A stretch of DNA of 64,000 nt, taken from assembly GCF_011067745.1 (NCBI RefSeq), contig NZ_JAAMPJ010000003.1, positions 558,001 through 622,000 on the forward strand, in the 5' to 3' direction. The notes under the pieces are model-generated. The model searched no databases, had not been told where the DNA came from, and was given only the letters and a program-made list of their open reading frames with translations. The stretch is from Lentzea alba (GTDB taxonomy: Bacteria; Actinomycetota; Actinomycetes; Mycobacteriales; Pseudonocardiaceae). Position numbers and translations under genes: made by a program. Below are positions 57,251 through 64,000 of this stretch, in pieces; position 1 is the stretch's first letter; each line of letters starts with the position of its first letter.

Positions 57251-58162
57251 GTGACGGTGGCGCGCAAGCACCTTGTGGTGATGTTGGTTCTGCTCAGCGG
57301 AGCCTGCTCGGCTGACCCGCCGGACGCGCCACCGTCCACTCGAACCCCGGTGAAACCACCCTCGTTGATCAACGAGGTGGTGCCGCCGCAGAACGTGATC
57401 ACCGTCGTCCGGGACGTGATCGACGGCCGCACGATCGAGCTGGCCGACGGGTCGAAGGTCCGCGTCGCATCGCTCGCCGCACCCGCTCCCTGCTGGTCGG
57501 ACACCGCGCTCGCGTTCGCGCGGAAGACCCTGCTGGCCAGCTCGGTCCGGTTCTCGGGCCTCGCGCCCGGCGAGATCACCCTGGAGCTCGAGGACGGCAC
57601 GGACTACGCGGTGCTGGCCGTCCAACAGGGCGCGATGCGGCCGGAAGGCGTCGACGGCGGACCGCTGATCGCCGCCCAGGCCGAGGCCACCGCGGCCAAG
57701 CGCGGGATGTGGGGCCCGCCGTGCAACGGCTCCGACACCTCGGCGCCCGCTCCGGCTCCGACGACCACGCCTCCCGCCCAGGCTCCGCAGCCGCCGGCGC
57801 CTCCCGCACCGACGACGACCACCACGCCGCCGCAACCTGCCAAGCCGTGCGCGGTCTCCTACGAGGTCACCCAGCAGTGGCCGGGCGGCTTCCAGGCGAA
57901 CGTGACCCTGCGCAACACCGGCACGAAGGCGACGAACGGCTGGGTGCTGCGCTGGAACTTCGCAGGCGGCGAGGTGGTCCGGGAGATGTGGAACGCCACG
58001 GCCCGGCAGGCCGGCCCGACGATGAACGCCCTGAACGCCGACTACAACCCGCAGATCGCACCTGGTGGGTCGGTGGTGATCGGCTTCAACGCGAACTCGC
58101 AGCGCCCCGGCTCGGAGCCCTCCTCGTTCACGCTCAACGGGGCGCAGTGCTCGGTGGAGTAG
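57251..58162 (+). CDS. Lipoprotein with SNase-like domain (active site lost), Pro/Thr linker and CBM2
   Basis: A 303-residue protein from GTG 57251, six bases after the GH30 stop, so probably co-transcribed. It begins with a lipobox signal (LVLLSGACSAD). Residues 45-160 resemble a thermonuclease/OB-like domain (VVRDVIDGRTIELADGSKVRVASLAAP). The catalytic Asp, Asp and Glu of SNase are replaced: DGDT by DGRT and DTPE by AAPA. A PAPAPTTTPP-type linker (160-198) leads to a CBM2 (199-303) with Cys at both ends, CAVSYEVTQQWPGGFQANVTLRNTG and conserved Trp. It probably binds insoluble polysaccharide at the cell surface; the SNase-like part is likely structural or binding. Confidence 0.75.
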   Translation: MTVARKHLVVMLVLLSGACSADPPDAPPSTRTPVKPPSLINEVVPPQNVITVVRDVIDGRTIELADGSKVRVASLAAPAPCWSDTALAFARKTLLASSVRFSGLAPGEITLELEDGTDYAVLAVQQGAMRPEGVDGGPLIAAQAEATAAKRGMWGPPCNGSDTSAPAPAPTTTPPAQAPQPPAPPAPTTTTTPPQPAKPCAVSYEVTQQWPGGFQANVTLRNTGTKATNGWVLRWNFAGGEVVREMWNATARQAGPTMNALNADYNPQIAPGGSVVIGFNANSQRPGSEPSSFTLNGAQCSVE

Positions 58163-58166
58163 CGGC

Positions 58167-58586
58167 TCACCCGCTGGGCACGAGGTCGCCGCGATCACGG
58201 CGCTCGAAGAAGTCCGTGAGGATCGCGTTGTCCTCGTAGCCCAGCTCGTGCGCGTCGACCTCGGCCCTGGTGAACCACCTCAGCCGTTGTCCCTCGGTGA
58301 GCACGACCCGGTCGAGGTCCAGGTCGACCTCGGTCCAGAACGTGTGCTCGACGCCGTACGAGCGCGTGGCCGAGACCAGGGGGCGCACCGCCTGCTCGGC
58401 GAGCAGCACGCCCATCTCCTCGTCGATCTCGCGCCTGATGCACTCGTGCGGCTGTTCGCCCTCCTCGACGTACCCGCCGGGCAGGCACCACGTGTTCGGG
58501 AACTTGATGGTCGGCTTGTCGTCACGGAGGTACAGCAGCACCTCGCCGGCCGAGTTGATCATCACGATGTTGGTGCCCTCGTCCAT
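58167..58586 (-). CDS. NUDIX hydrolase
   Basis: A 139-residue protein with a complete Nudix box GGYVEEGEQPHECIRREIDEEMGV (residues about 33-56, REIDEE core). It should hydrolyse a nucleoside diphosphate linked to another group, coordinated with Mg. Substrate cannot be predicted. It is convergent with the lipoprotein gene, four bases apart. A palindrome lies upstream. Confidence 0.88.
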   Translation of the reverse strand: MDEGTNIVMINSAGEVLLYLRDDKPTIKFPNTWCLPGGYVEEGEQPHECIRREIDEEMGVLLAEQAVRPLVSATRSYGVEHTFWTEVDLDLDRVVLTEGQRLRWFTRAEVDAHELGYEDNAILTDFFERRDRGDLVPSG

Positions 58587-58603
58587 GCACCGATCCTGTC
58601 AGA

Positions 58604-58664
58604 GCTGGCCATGAACGGCGCTTTCGTGGACCTGAGGTCCACGAAAGCGCCGTTCATGGCCAGC
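58604..58664. repeat. Perfect 61-bp palindrome, family A (terminator-like)
   Basis: Arms 58604-58633 and 58635-58664 are perfectly complementary over 30 bp around a G, centre ACCTGAGGT. It starts ten bases after the M6 protease stop. The arms are almost those of the copy at 28950-29002 (TTTTGTGG against TTTCGTGG), and each base change is compensated in the opposite arm. Confidence 0.85.
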
Positions 58665-58674
58665 GGTGGCCGGC

Positions 58675-60759
58675 TCAGCCGCGTGGCGGTTTCGGGACCG
58701 TGTCGCCGACGCCGACCGTGCAGGTGAGGGAACGCGTGGCGGTGGGATCGCTCTCGGACTTCGCGGTCAGCGTCACCGTGGTGGTGCGTGCCGCACCGGA
58801 GTTCCGCAGGACGTACACGGGAACGGTGACGGTCCTACCGGCCGCGGCGGTGGTCAGCGCGTTGTCCAGGTGCGCGGTCCAGCCCTGGCCGCTGGACGTC
58901 ACCGCGAGCCGGTAGACGTCGTTGTCCAGTTTGGCCGTCGCGCCCGGACTCGGATGGCCGCCGGTGTTCGTGGCGGCCTGACCGGTGTTGGTGAGCGGGA
59001 ACGAGCACTTCGCCGCCTGGCCGGACTGCAGGCCGCTGATCGTCGGAGTGCCCAGCCTGACGTTGCGGCGTTGGGGGCCGGAGCCGTCGAGGGAGCGCAC
59101 CGCGAGGGTGTAGGAGAGGACGCCGCGGCTGTCGCGCTGGACGCCGATGACGTAGAAGTGCAGCCGGTTCGCCCGGTCGACCCACTCGTAGGCCGAGCCG
59201 GAGTTCAGGCCGGCGTGGAAGGCGGCGTCGTTGAGCTGCCGGTGGTCGGCGACGGACGCCATGACCGCGGTGCCGTCCGGGCGGTGGAAGTCGACCAGCC
59301 CGATGTCGCGCGGGTTGGCGTCGACGACCCAGTTGAAGCAGTTGTAACCGCAGGTGTTGCCCTCGCCGGTCTTGTTCTTGGCGATGACGACGCCGTTGTC
59401 CGGGGTGAACGAGTCGAACCCCATCCGGCCGACGACTTCGAGCGTGTAGTGGTCCCAGCCGGTGTTGCCGTGGCAGAACGGGTCGGTGCCGAGGTCGCAG
59501 TCCGGTGTGCGGTCGGGCCGTCCCGCTCCGTCGAGGCGGATCTTGATGCCGGACGTCCGGCCGGGACCCGGATCGACGGCGCGGGCGGTGACGGTGTCGA
59601 CGACGAGTCCGGTGCGGGCGAGGGCTTCGCGGCTGAGGTCCAGGACGTTGCCTGCGGGCACGATGCCGGCGTGGATCCTGTTGCGCAGCATCAGTCCGGC
59701 GGGTGCCCAGCCACCCATGTTCGGCGGGATGACCCAGCGCATGTGGTGGCCACCGGGACCGTTGAACGAGCCGCGGTCCATCATGTCCCACGGCGCGGAG
59801 CCCGCCCGGTGGAACGGGCTGGGAGGGTTCTGCCGGTCGGAGAACGGATTGTTGTTGTTGTCCCCGATGTTGAAGAAGTAGTGGGCCATCTCGTGGGTGA
59901 TGGTCCCCGAGCTCTCCGCCTGCCGGATGGACGACAGTCCCCACTGCTGCGCCGCGGCCCGCCAGGAGGTCCACTCGACGTAACGGGTGGGCGCCCAGTT
60001 GGGCATCGTGTTGTCCGGGTCGATCGACGCGGGCGGGCCCCACTCGTCGGGGATGTCCTCCTTGCGGTTGAACTTCATCTCGCCGAACTCCTGCCAGATG
60101 CTGGTCTCGTCGTAACCGGCGTAGACCCGCAGCACGACGTCGTAGCCGCACTTGCTGTCCGGGCAGGGGATGCCGCGCGACGCGAGGTCGGCCTTCCACG
60201 CCGTGTCCGCGTCGTTGTCGAGATTTCCGTTGCAGGTGGCGGTTTTCGGGCAGGCCGCGGTCTGGCCCCACTCGTTCAGGCCGTACTCGAAGAGCGAGCG
60301 GGGGAGCCGGTAGGCGCCGAAGGTGTCCATCTGGCCGACGCCGAGTCGGCCGCGGCTCTGCTCCATCCAGTACTCGTGGATCGTGCGGCCGTGGTTGTGC
60401 TGGTTCGGGACCGTGTAGTAGTCGCGGTAGAAGCGCGGCACGTCCGACCGCGGGATCGGGTCGATCTGCGGGTTGCCGAACCGGTCGCTGCCGCGAGGCT
60501 GGGTGATCACGAACGACTGGTCGGGGAAGTCGACCGCGACGAGGGCGATCCGCAGGCCGCGCTGAGTCGGCCGGGCGTTCGGGTCGTTCCACTTCGTGCC
60601 GGGGATGTCCGTCCAGTCCGCCCACGTCATGTCGTACTGGTTCTGCCAGCGCTGGGGATCGATCGGAGTGACCTCGAAGCGAGGGGCGCTCGCGGCGGCG
60701 GTGCCCGGCACCGATCCGGCGACGAGCGCGAGGACGGCGAGAACCCTGATCAACCGCAT
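58675..60759 (-). CDS. Secreted M6-family metalloprotease (immune-inhibitor-A-like)
   Basis: A 694-residue exported protein. The start is ATG 60759 (signal RLIRVLAVLALVAGSVPGTAAASA); the much longer in-frame open sequence upstream runs through the divergent GntR gene and is not used. The zinc motif is HEMAH (His289-His293) in GTITHEMAHYFF, with a Met-turn-like WDMMDRGSFNGPGG. Asp-rich GDNNNNPFSD may bind calcium. Residues about 580-694 are Ig-like repeats (LTNTGQAATNTGG, NSGAARTTTVTLTAKSES). It probably degrades extracellular protein, possibly the protein part of arabinogalactan proteins, though no operator of the arabinose type precedes it. Confidence 0.87.
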   Translation of the reverse strand: MRLIRVLAVLALVAGSVPGTAAASAPRFEVTPIDPQRWQNQYDMTWADWTDIPGTKWNDPNARPTQRGLRIALVAVDFPDQSFVITQPRGSDRFGNPQIDPIPRSDVPRFYRDYYTVPNQHNHGRTIHEYWMEQSRGRLGVGQMDTFGAYRLPRSLFEYGLNEWGQTAACPKTATCNGNLDNDADTAWKADLASRGIPCPDSKCGYDVVLRVYAGYDETSIWQEFGEMKFNRKEDIPDEWGPPASIDPDNTMPNWAPTRYVEWTSWRAAAQQWGLSSIRQAESSGTITHEMAHYFFNIGDNNNNPFSDRQNPPSPFHRAGSAPWDMMDRGSFNGPGGHHMRWVIPPNMGGWAPAGLMLRNRIHAGIVPAGNVLDLSREALARTGLVVDTVTARAVDPGPGRTSGIKIRLDGAGRPDRTPDCDLGTDPFCHGNTGWDHYTLEVVGRMGFDSFTPDNGVVIAKNKTGEGNTCGYNCFNWVVDANPRDIGLVDFHRPDGTAVMASVADHRQLNDAAFHAGLNSGSAYEWVDRANRLHFYVIGVQRDSRGVLSYTLAVRSLDGSGPQRRNVRLGTPTISGLQSGQAAKCSFPLTNTGQAATNTGGHPSPGATAKLDNDVYRLAVTSSGQGWTAHLDNALTTAAAGRTVTVPVYVLRNSGAARTTTVTLTAKSESDPTATRSLTCTVGVGDTVPKPPRG

Positions 60760-60802
60760 CACGCACACGCTCCTTCGGGGCAGGCCGACGGACGGTGACA
60801 TG

Positions 60803-60815
60803 TAAAATACGACAC
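60803..60815 (+). promoter_or_regulatory. Shared motif in the M6/GntR promoter (candidate GntR site)
   Basis: TAAAATACGACAC lies between the divergent protease and GntR genes; TAAAATTGCACAC occurs at 61616-61628 before the GH127 gene on the other side of gntR. Ten of 13 bases match, and GTAAAATAC is a small palindrome. Either a common -10-like element or the GntR operator; not decided. Confidence 0.3.
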
Positions 60816-60891
60816 CCGACTTGGCCGTGTCACGGCAAAGCAGGCCGTACGATTCGAGGTTCGGGAGTTGAGTCGCACCTGGGAGGACCGG

Positions 60892-61569
60892 ATGGCGGAA
60901 CCGCGGCACCTCGCTCTGCCGTCCTTCGCGCGCCGCCCGAGCGTCCGCGAAGAGGTCGCGAACGTGTTGCGCGGGGCCATCGTCTCCGGCGAGATGAGGC
61001 CGGGGGAGCTGTACTCCGCCGCCGGTCTGGCCGAGCGGTTCGGCATCTCCGCCACCCCCGTCCGCGAGGCGATGCTCGACCTGGGTCAGCAGGGGCTCGT
61101 GGAAGTGGTCCGCAACAAGGGTTACCGGGTCACCGTCCTGTCCGAGGCCGACCTCGACCAGATCACCCAGATCCGCCAGCTGCTCGAACCGACCGCGACC
61201 GCCGAGGCGGTCCCGCACGTCACGGACGAGGAACTGGTCGCGTTGCGCGGACTCGCCGCCGCCATCGTGGACGCCGCGGCCGAGGGAGACCTCGTCAGCT
61301 ACATCAACGCCGACCGCGAGTTCCACCTGCGGTTGCTCACGGCCGCCGGGAATCCCAGGCTGGTGCGGATCGTCGCCGACCTCCGCGCGCAGACCCGGCT
61401 CTACGGGCTCTCCGCGCTCGTCGCGTCCGGCCGGCTGGTGGACAGCGCCCAGGAGCACGTCGAGATGTGCGACCTGATCGCCGCGGGGGACGCGAAGAAG
61501 CTGAAGAAGCTCATGACCACCCACCTCGGCCACACCCGCCGCGAGTGGGCGGGGCGTCCGCCGGAGTAG
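60892..61569 (+). CDS. GntR-family (FCD/FadR-type) regulator
   Basis: A 225-residue regulator from ATG 60892 with GGGAGG upstream. The N-terminal winged helix is typical (SVREEVANVLRGAIVSGEMRPGELYSAAGLAERFGISATPVREAMLDLGQQGLVEVVRNKGYRVT). The C-terminal FCD helical domain (about 95-215) carries DREFHLRLLTAAGNPRLVRIV and EHVEMCDLIAAGDAKKLKKLMTTHLGH, with the acidic and His residues that bind a metal and an organic acid or sugar acid. It is divergent from the M6 protease gene and 99 bases from the GH127 gene; either may be a target. Confidence 0.88.
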   Translation: MAEPRHLALPSFARRPSVREEVANVLRGAIVSGEMRPGELYSAAGLAERFGISATPVREAMLDLGQQGLVEVVRNKGYRVTVLSEADLDQITQIRQLLEPTATAEAVPHVTDEELVALRGLAAAIVDAAAEGDLVSYINADREFHLRLLTAAGNPRLVRIVADLRAQTRLYGLSALVASGRLVDSAQEHVEMCDLIAAGDAKKLKKLMTTHLGHTRREWAGRPPE

Positions 61570-61592
61570 CCGCCTGCCCTGATCGGCGTCGT

Positions 61593-61614
61593 TGACGGCC
61601 GATTCCGGCCGTCA
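61593..61614. terminator. Small hairpin after gntR
   Basis: TGACGGCC (61593-61600) pairs with GGCCGTCA (61607-61614) around GATTCC, 24 bases after the gntR stop. Confidence 0.5.
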
Positions 61615-61667
61615 GTAAAATTGCACACCTCACATGGCATCTGACGCCGACGGTGGTGGGGGACTGC

Positions 61668-64000
61668 ATGGACAAGGATCTCTCCCGGCGGCGCGTCCTG
61701 CAGATCGGTGCGCTGGCCGCCGCCGCTCCGCTGGTTCCCGGTCCGGCGCACGCCGCTCCCGCGCAGGCGGACTCGGCCACGCCGCAGGGGTTTCCCAGTC
61801 CGCGCAGCTGGGCCGTGCGGCCGTTCGAGCTGGATCAGGTGACCCTCGGCGACAGCGTGTTCCGGGAGAAACGGGACCGGCTGCTGCACTTCGCCCGCGA
61901 GTACGGGCCGAGCGTCGCAGGCGGCGTTCGCGACGACCGGCGCGGCCCCGACCGGATGTTGCGCAGTTTCCGCGTCAACGCGGGCCTGGACCACCGGGGC
62001 GCCGAACCGATCGGCAGCTGGGAGAGCCCGGACGGAAACCTGCGCGGCCACTACACCGGCCACTTCCTGACGCTGCTGGCGCAGTCCTACGCCTCCACCG
62101 GTGAGCGGATCTTCAAGGACAAGCTCGACTACGTGGTCACCGCGCTGGGCGAGTGCCAGGACGCGCTGGCCGAGGCAGCCCGCAAGCCGACCCCCAGGGT
62201 GCCCGGCCGGTCGGGCACCGCGCTGCGGCTGACCGGCACCCCGAACGGGCACCTCACCGGCGACGCGGACCGCGTCGCCGTGCCCGCCGGCGTCACGAAG
62301 GGCCTGACCGACTTCACCGTGGCCACCTGGGTCAACCTGGCGGTGCGGGACGCGGACGCGCGGATCTTCGACTTCGGCCGGCCCGGTGACAGCACCGCCG
62401 ACGCACAGGTCCGGATGTACCTCACCGCCCACACGTCGACCGGTGGGCCGCGATTCGCGATCACCACCAGCGGCAGCGCCGGTGAGCAACGCGTCGACGC
62501 CACGACACAGCTGGTCGCCGGCCGGTGGACGCACATTGCCGTCACCAAGGCGGGCAACACAGGCACCATCTACGTCGACGGAGTGGCGGCCGGTACCGGC
62601 ACTCTCGGCCTCGGACCGGCCGACCTGGGCGACACCACCGCGAACTGGCTCGGCCGGGCCCAGTTCCCGCAGGCCAACATCAAGTTCCTCAACGCGACCA
62701 TCGACGAGTTCCAGCTCTTCGGTCGTGCTCTCACCGCCGCCGAGGTGGCGGCTGTGGCGCAGAACGCCGGCGCGGCGGGCACCGCGGACCTGGTGGCGTG
62801 GTACCGGTTCGACGAGAACCCCGGTCCGTCCGTCGTGGACTCGTCGGGACGGGGCAACCACGCCGAGTTCTTCGGCGCCACCGACGGGCGGCGGCACCCC
62901 GGCTTCCTCTCGGCGTACACCGAGGCCCAGTTCATCCGGCTGGAGGAGTTCACGAACTACAGCGGGGCCGGCATCTGGGCGCCCTACTACACCCTGCACA
63001 AGATCGTGCGAGGTCTGCTCGACGCGTACCACCTGGCGGGCAACGCGCAGGCGTTGGAGATCGCTCGCAAGGTGGGCGACTGGGTGCGCAGCCGTTTGTC
63101 CACAGTGGAGCGGGACCGGCTGAACCGGATGTGGTCGCTGCACATCGCCGGCGAGTACGGCGGCATGAACGAGAACATGGCCCATCTCGCCGCCCTCGAA
63201 CCCGACCGCGACCGCAGGGCCGGCTATCTCGCGACGGCCAAGTGCTTCGACAACCGCCGCACGGTGTTCCCCGCGGCGGTGGAGAACCGCGATGTGCTGC
63301 GAGGTATCCACGTCAACCAGCACGTGCCGCAGTTCATCGGCTATCTGCGCGTCTTCGAGCAGAACACCGCCGAACGCGACTACTTCACGGCGGCGGAGAA
63401 CTTCTGGCACATGGTGGTGCCGCACCGCATGTTCAGCCACGGCTCGGCCGGCGGCCAGTACGCGGCGGGCGACGGCTATCCCGCCAACACCAACGCGGAG
63501 CTCTTCCAGCCGCGCGGCGACATCGCGCGCTCGCTGACCTATCAGACCCGGCCCGAGACGGAACCGGACAGCGGCGGCGGCGAGACCTGCTCCACCTACA
63601 ACCTCCTGAAGCTGACCAGGAACCTGTTCTGCCACCAGCCGGACGCCGCGTTCATGGACTACTACGAACGCGGTCTGGTGAACCACGTCCTCGGTTCGCG
63701 GCAGGACGCGGACAGCGACGCCGAGCCGCTGGTGACCTACTTCCTGCCGGCGCATCCCGGCGCCACCAGGGGGTTCGGCAACCTCGGCACCTGCTGCGGC
63801 GGCACCGGGCTGGAGAACCACACCAAGTACCAGGACACGATCTACTTCCGGTCGGCCGGCGGCGGGACCCTTTACGTCAACCTCTACATCGCGTCCACCC
63901 TGAAGTGGGACGCCTTCACGATCACCCAGCAGACGGACTTCCCGCGTGAGCAGAAGAGCACGCTGACCGTCTCCGGGCGCGGCCGGCTGGAGATCAAGCT
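61668..64000 (+). CDS. Secreted GH127 beta-L-arabinofuranosidase with a LamG insertion (3' end beyond the window)
   Basis: At least 777 residues from ATG 61668, with no stop before the window edge. The N-terminus (LSRRRVLQIGALAAAAPLVPGPAHA) has a twin-arginine-like signal. The GH127 catalytic domain begins with DQVTLGDSVFREKRDRLLHFAREYGPS and GNLRGHYTGHFLTLLAQSYAS. It is interrupted after LGECQDA by about 240 residues of LamG-type sandwich (SGTALRLTGTPNGH, FTVATWVNL, YVDGVAAGTG, ATIDEFQLFGRALTAAEV), and resumes at residue 409 with HPGFLSAYTEAQFIRLEEFTNY. The zinc/nucleophile Cys set is intact: GETC (Glu639, Cys641) and TCCGG (Cys709, Cys710). It should release beta-linked arabinofuranose from plant glycoproteins. 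Confidence 0.9.
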   Translation, partial: MDKDLSRRRVLQIGALAAAAPLVPGPAHAAPAQADSATPQGFPSPRSWAVRPFELDQVTLGDSVFREKRDRLLHFAREYGPSVAGGVRDDRRGPDRMLRSFRVNAGLDHRGAEPIGSWESPDGNLRGHYTGHFLTLLAQSYASTGERIFKDKLDYVVTALGECQDALAEAARKPTPRVPGRSGTALRLTGTPNGHLTGDADRVAVPAGVTKGLTDFTVATWVNLAVRDADARIFDFGRPGDSTADAQVRMYLTAHTSTGGPRFAITTSGSAGEQRVDATTQLVAGRWTHIAVTKAGNTGTIYVDGVAAGTGTLGLGPADLGDTTANWLGRAQFPQANIKFLNATIDEFQLFGRALTAAEVAAVAQNAGAAGTADLVAWYRFDENPGPSVVDSSGRGNHAEFFGATDGRRHPGFLSAYTEAQFIRLEEFTNYSGAGIWAPYYTLHKIVRGLLDAYHLAGNAQALEIARKVGDWVRSRLSTVERDRLNRMWSLHIAGEYGGMNENMAHLAALEPDRDRRAGYLATAKCFDNRRTVFPAAVENRDVLRGIHVNQHVPQFIGYLRVFEQNTAERDYFTAAENFWHMVVPHRMFSHGSAGGQYAAGDGYPANTNAELFQPRGDIARSLTYQTRPETEPDSGGGETCSTYNLLKLTRNLFCHQPDAAFMDYYERGLVNHVLGSRQDADSDAEPLVTYFLPAHPGATRGFGNLGTCCGGTGLENHTKYQDTIYFRSAGGGTLYVNLYIASTLKWDAFTITQQTDFPREQKSTLTVSGRGRLEIK

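Noticed and set aside
60760..61533. Extension of the M6 protease upstream of 60759
   Set aside because: It lies antisense to the gntR gene, and the signal peptide begins at 60759.

Overview
The window is high-GC DNA with GTG/TTG starts, tightly overlapping operons, SARP regulators, twin-arginine and lipoprotein exports and DmdR/IdeR-type iron boxes. This points to a filamentous actinomycete, probably of the Pseudonocardiaceae (Lentzea/Actinosynnema/Saccharothrix type); the genus is a guess. No rRNA, tRNA, CRISPR array, integrase or transposase was seen, so the region reads as chromosomal.

Left part (1-13.6 kb): the end of a nucleobase permease; a GH3 glucosidase-tetR-PASTA operon with a perfect 20-bp operator in front of it; a short SARP regulator on the other strand; a small secreted protein; a large ATPase-like protein with no P-loop; and a four-gene operon (periplasmic binding protein, TelA, VWA lipoprotein, small membrane protein) of the toxic-anion-resistance type. 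Two small enzyme-like genes and a secreted ricin-type lectin follow.

Centre (13.6-33.9 kb, all on the minus strand): a coelichelin-type siderophore locus. It has two FecCD permeases, a FecE ATPase, a binding lipoprotein, two exporter half-ABC proteins, a 3616-residue NRPS and a Fes-type esterase. The NRPS is A-T-E-C-A-T-E-C-A-T, and its specificity codes read from sequence (DINYWGGIGK, DFWNIGMIHK, DMENLGLINK) fit formyl-hydroxyornithine, threonine and hydroxyornithine. Ornithine hydroxylase, formyltransferase and MbtH genes are not in the window. Four iron boxes precede the transport and NRPS genes. Oddities are a C domain without the second active-site His, complementary decay of the two exporter nucleotide-binding domains, and a genomic repeat lying in frame inside the NRPS.

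33.9-39.2 kb: an SRPBCC protein, an AfsR-type SARP/NB-ARC/TPR regulator, two Roadblock proteins, a small membrane protein and a deazaflavin-dependent oxidoreductase.

Right part (39.2-64 kb): a locus for plant arabinan/arabinogalactan. It encodes a YtfQ-type sugar ABC importer, secreted GH51 and GH43-CBM42 arabinofuranosidases, a LacI regulator, araB-araD-araA, an alpha/beta hydrolase, a duplicated-domain secreted protein, a GH30-lectin, an SNase-like CBM2 lipoprotein, a NUDIX protein, an M6 protease, a GntR regulator and the start of a GH127 beta-L-arabinofuranosidase. Seven copies of a 14-bp palindrome (about TGTKANCGNTMACA) lie in front of the ABC/GH51 pair, the lacI gene, araB, the hydrolase/duplicated-protein pair and GH30. 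They define a probable arabinose-responsive LacI regulon.

Three perfect odd-length palindromes (26-30-bp arms around CCTNAGG) follow minus-strand genes at 28.95, 37.2 and 58.6 kb and form a repeat family of their own.
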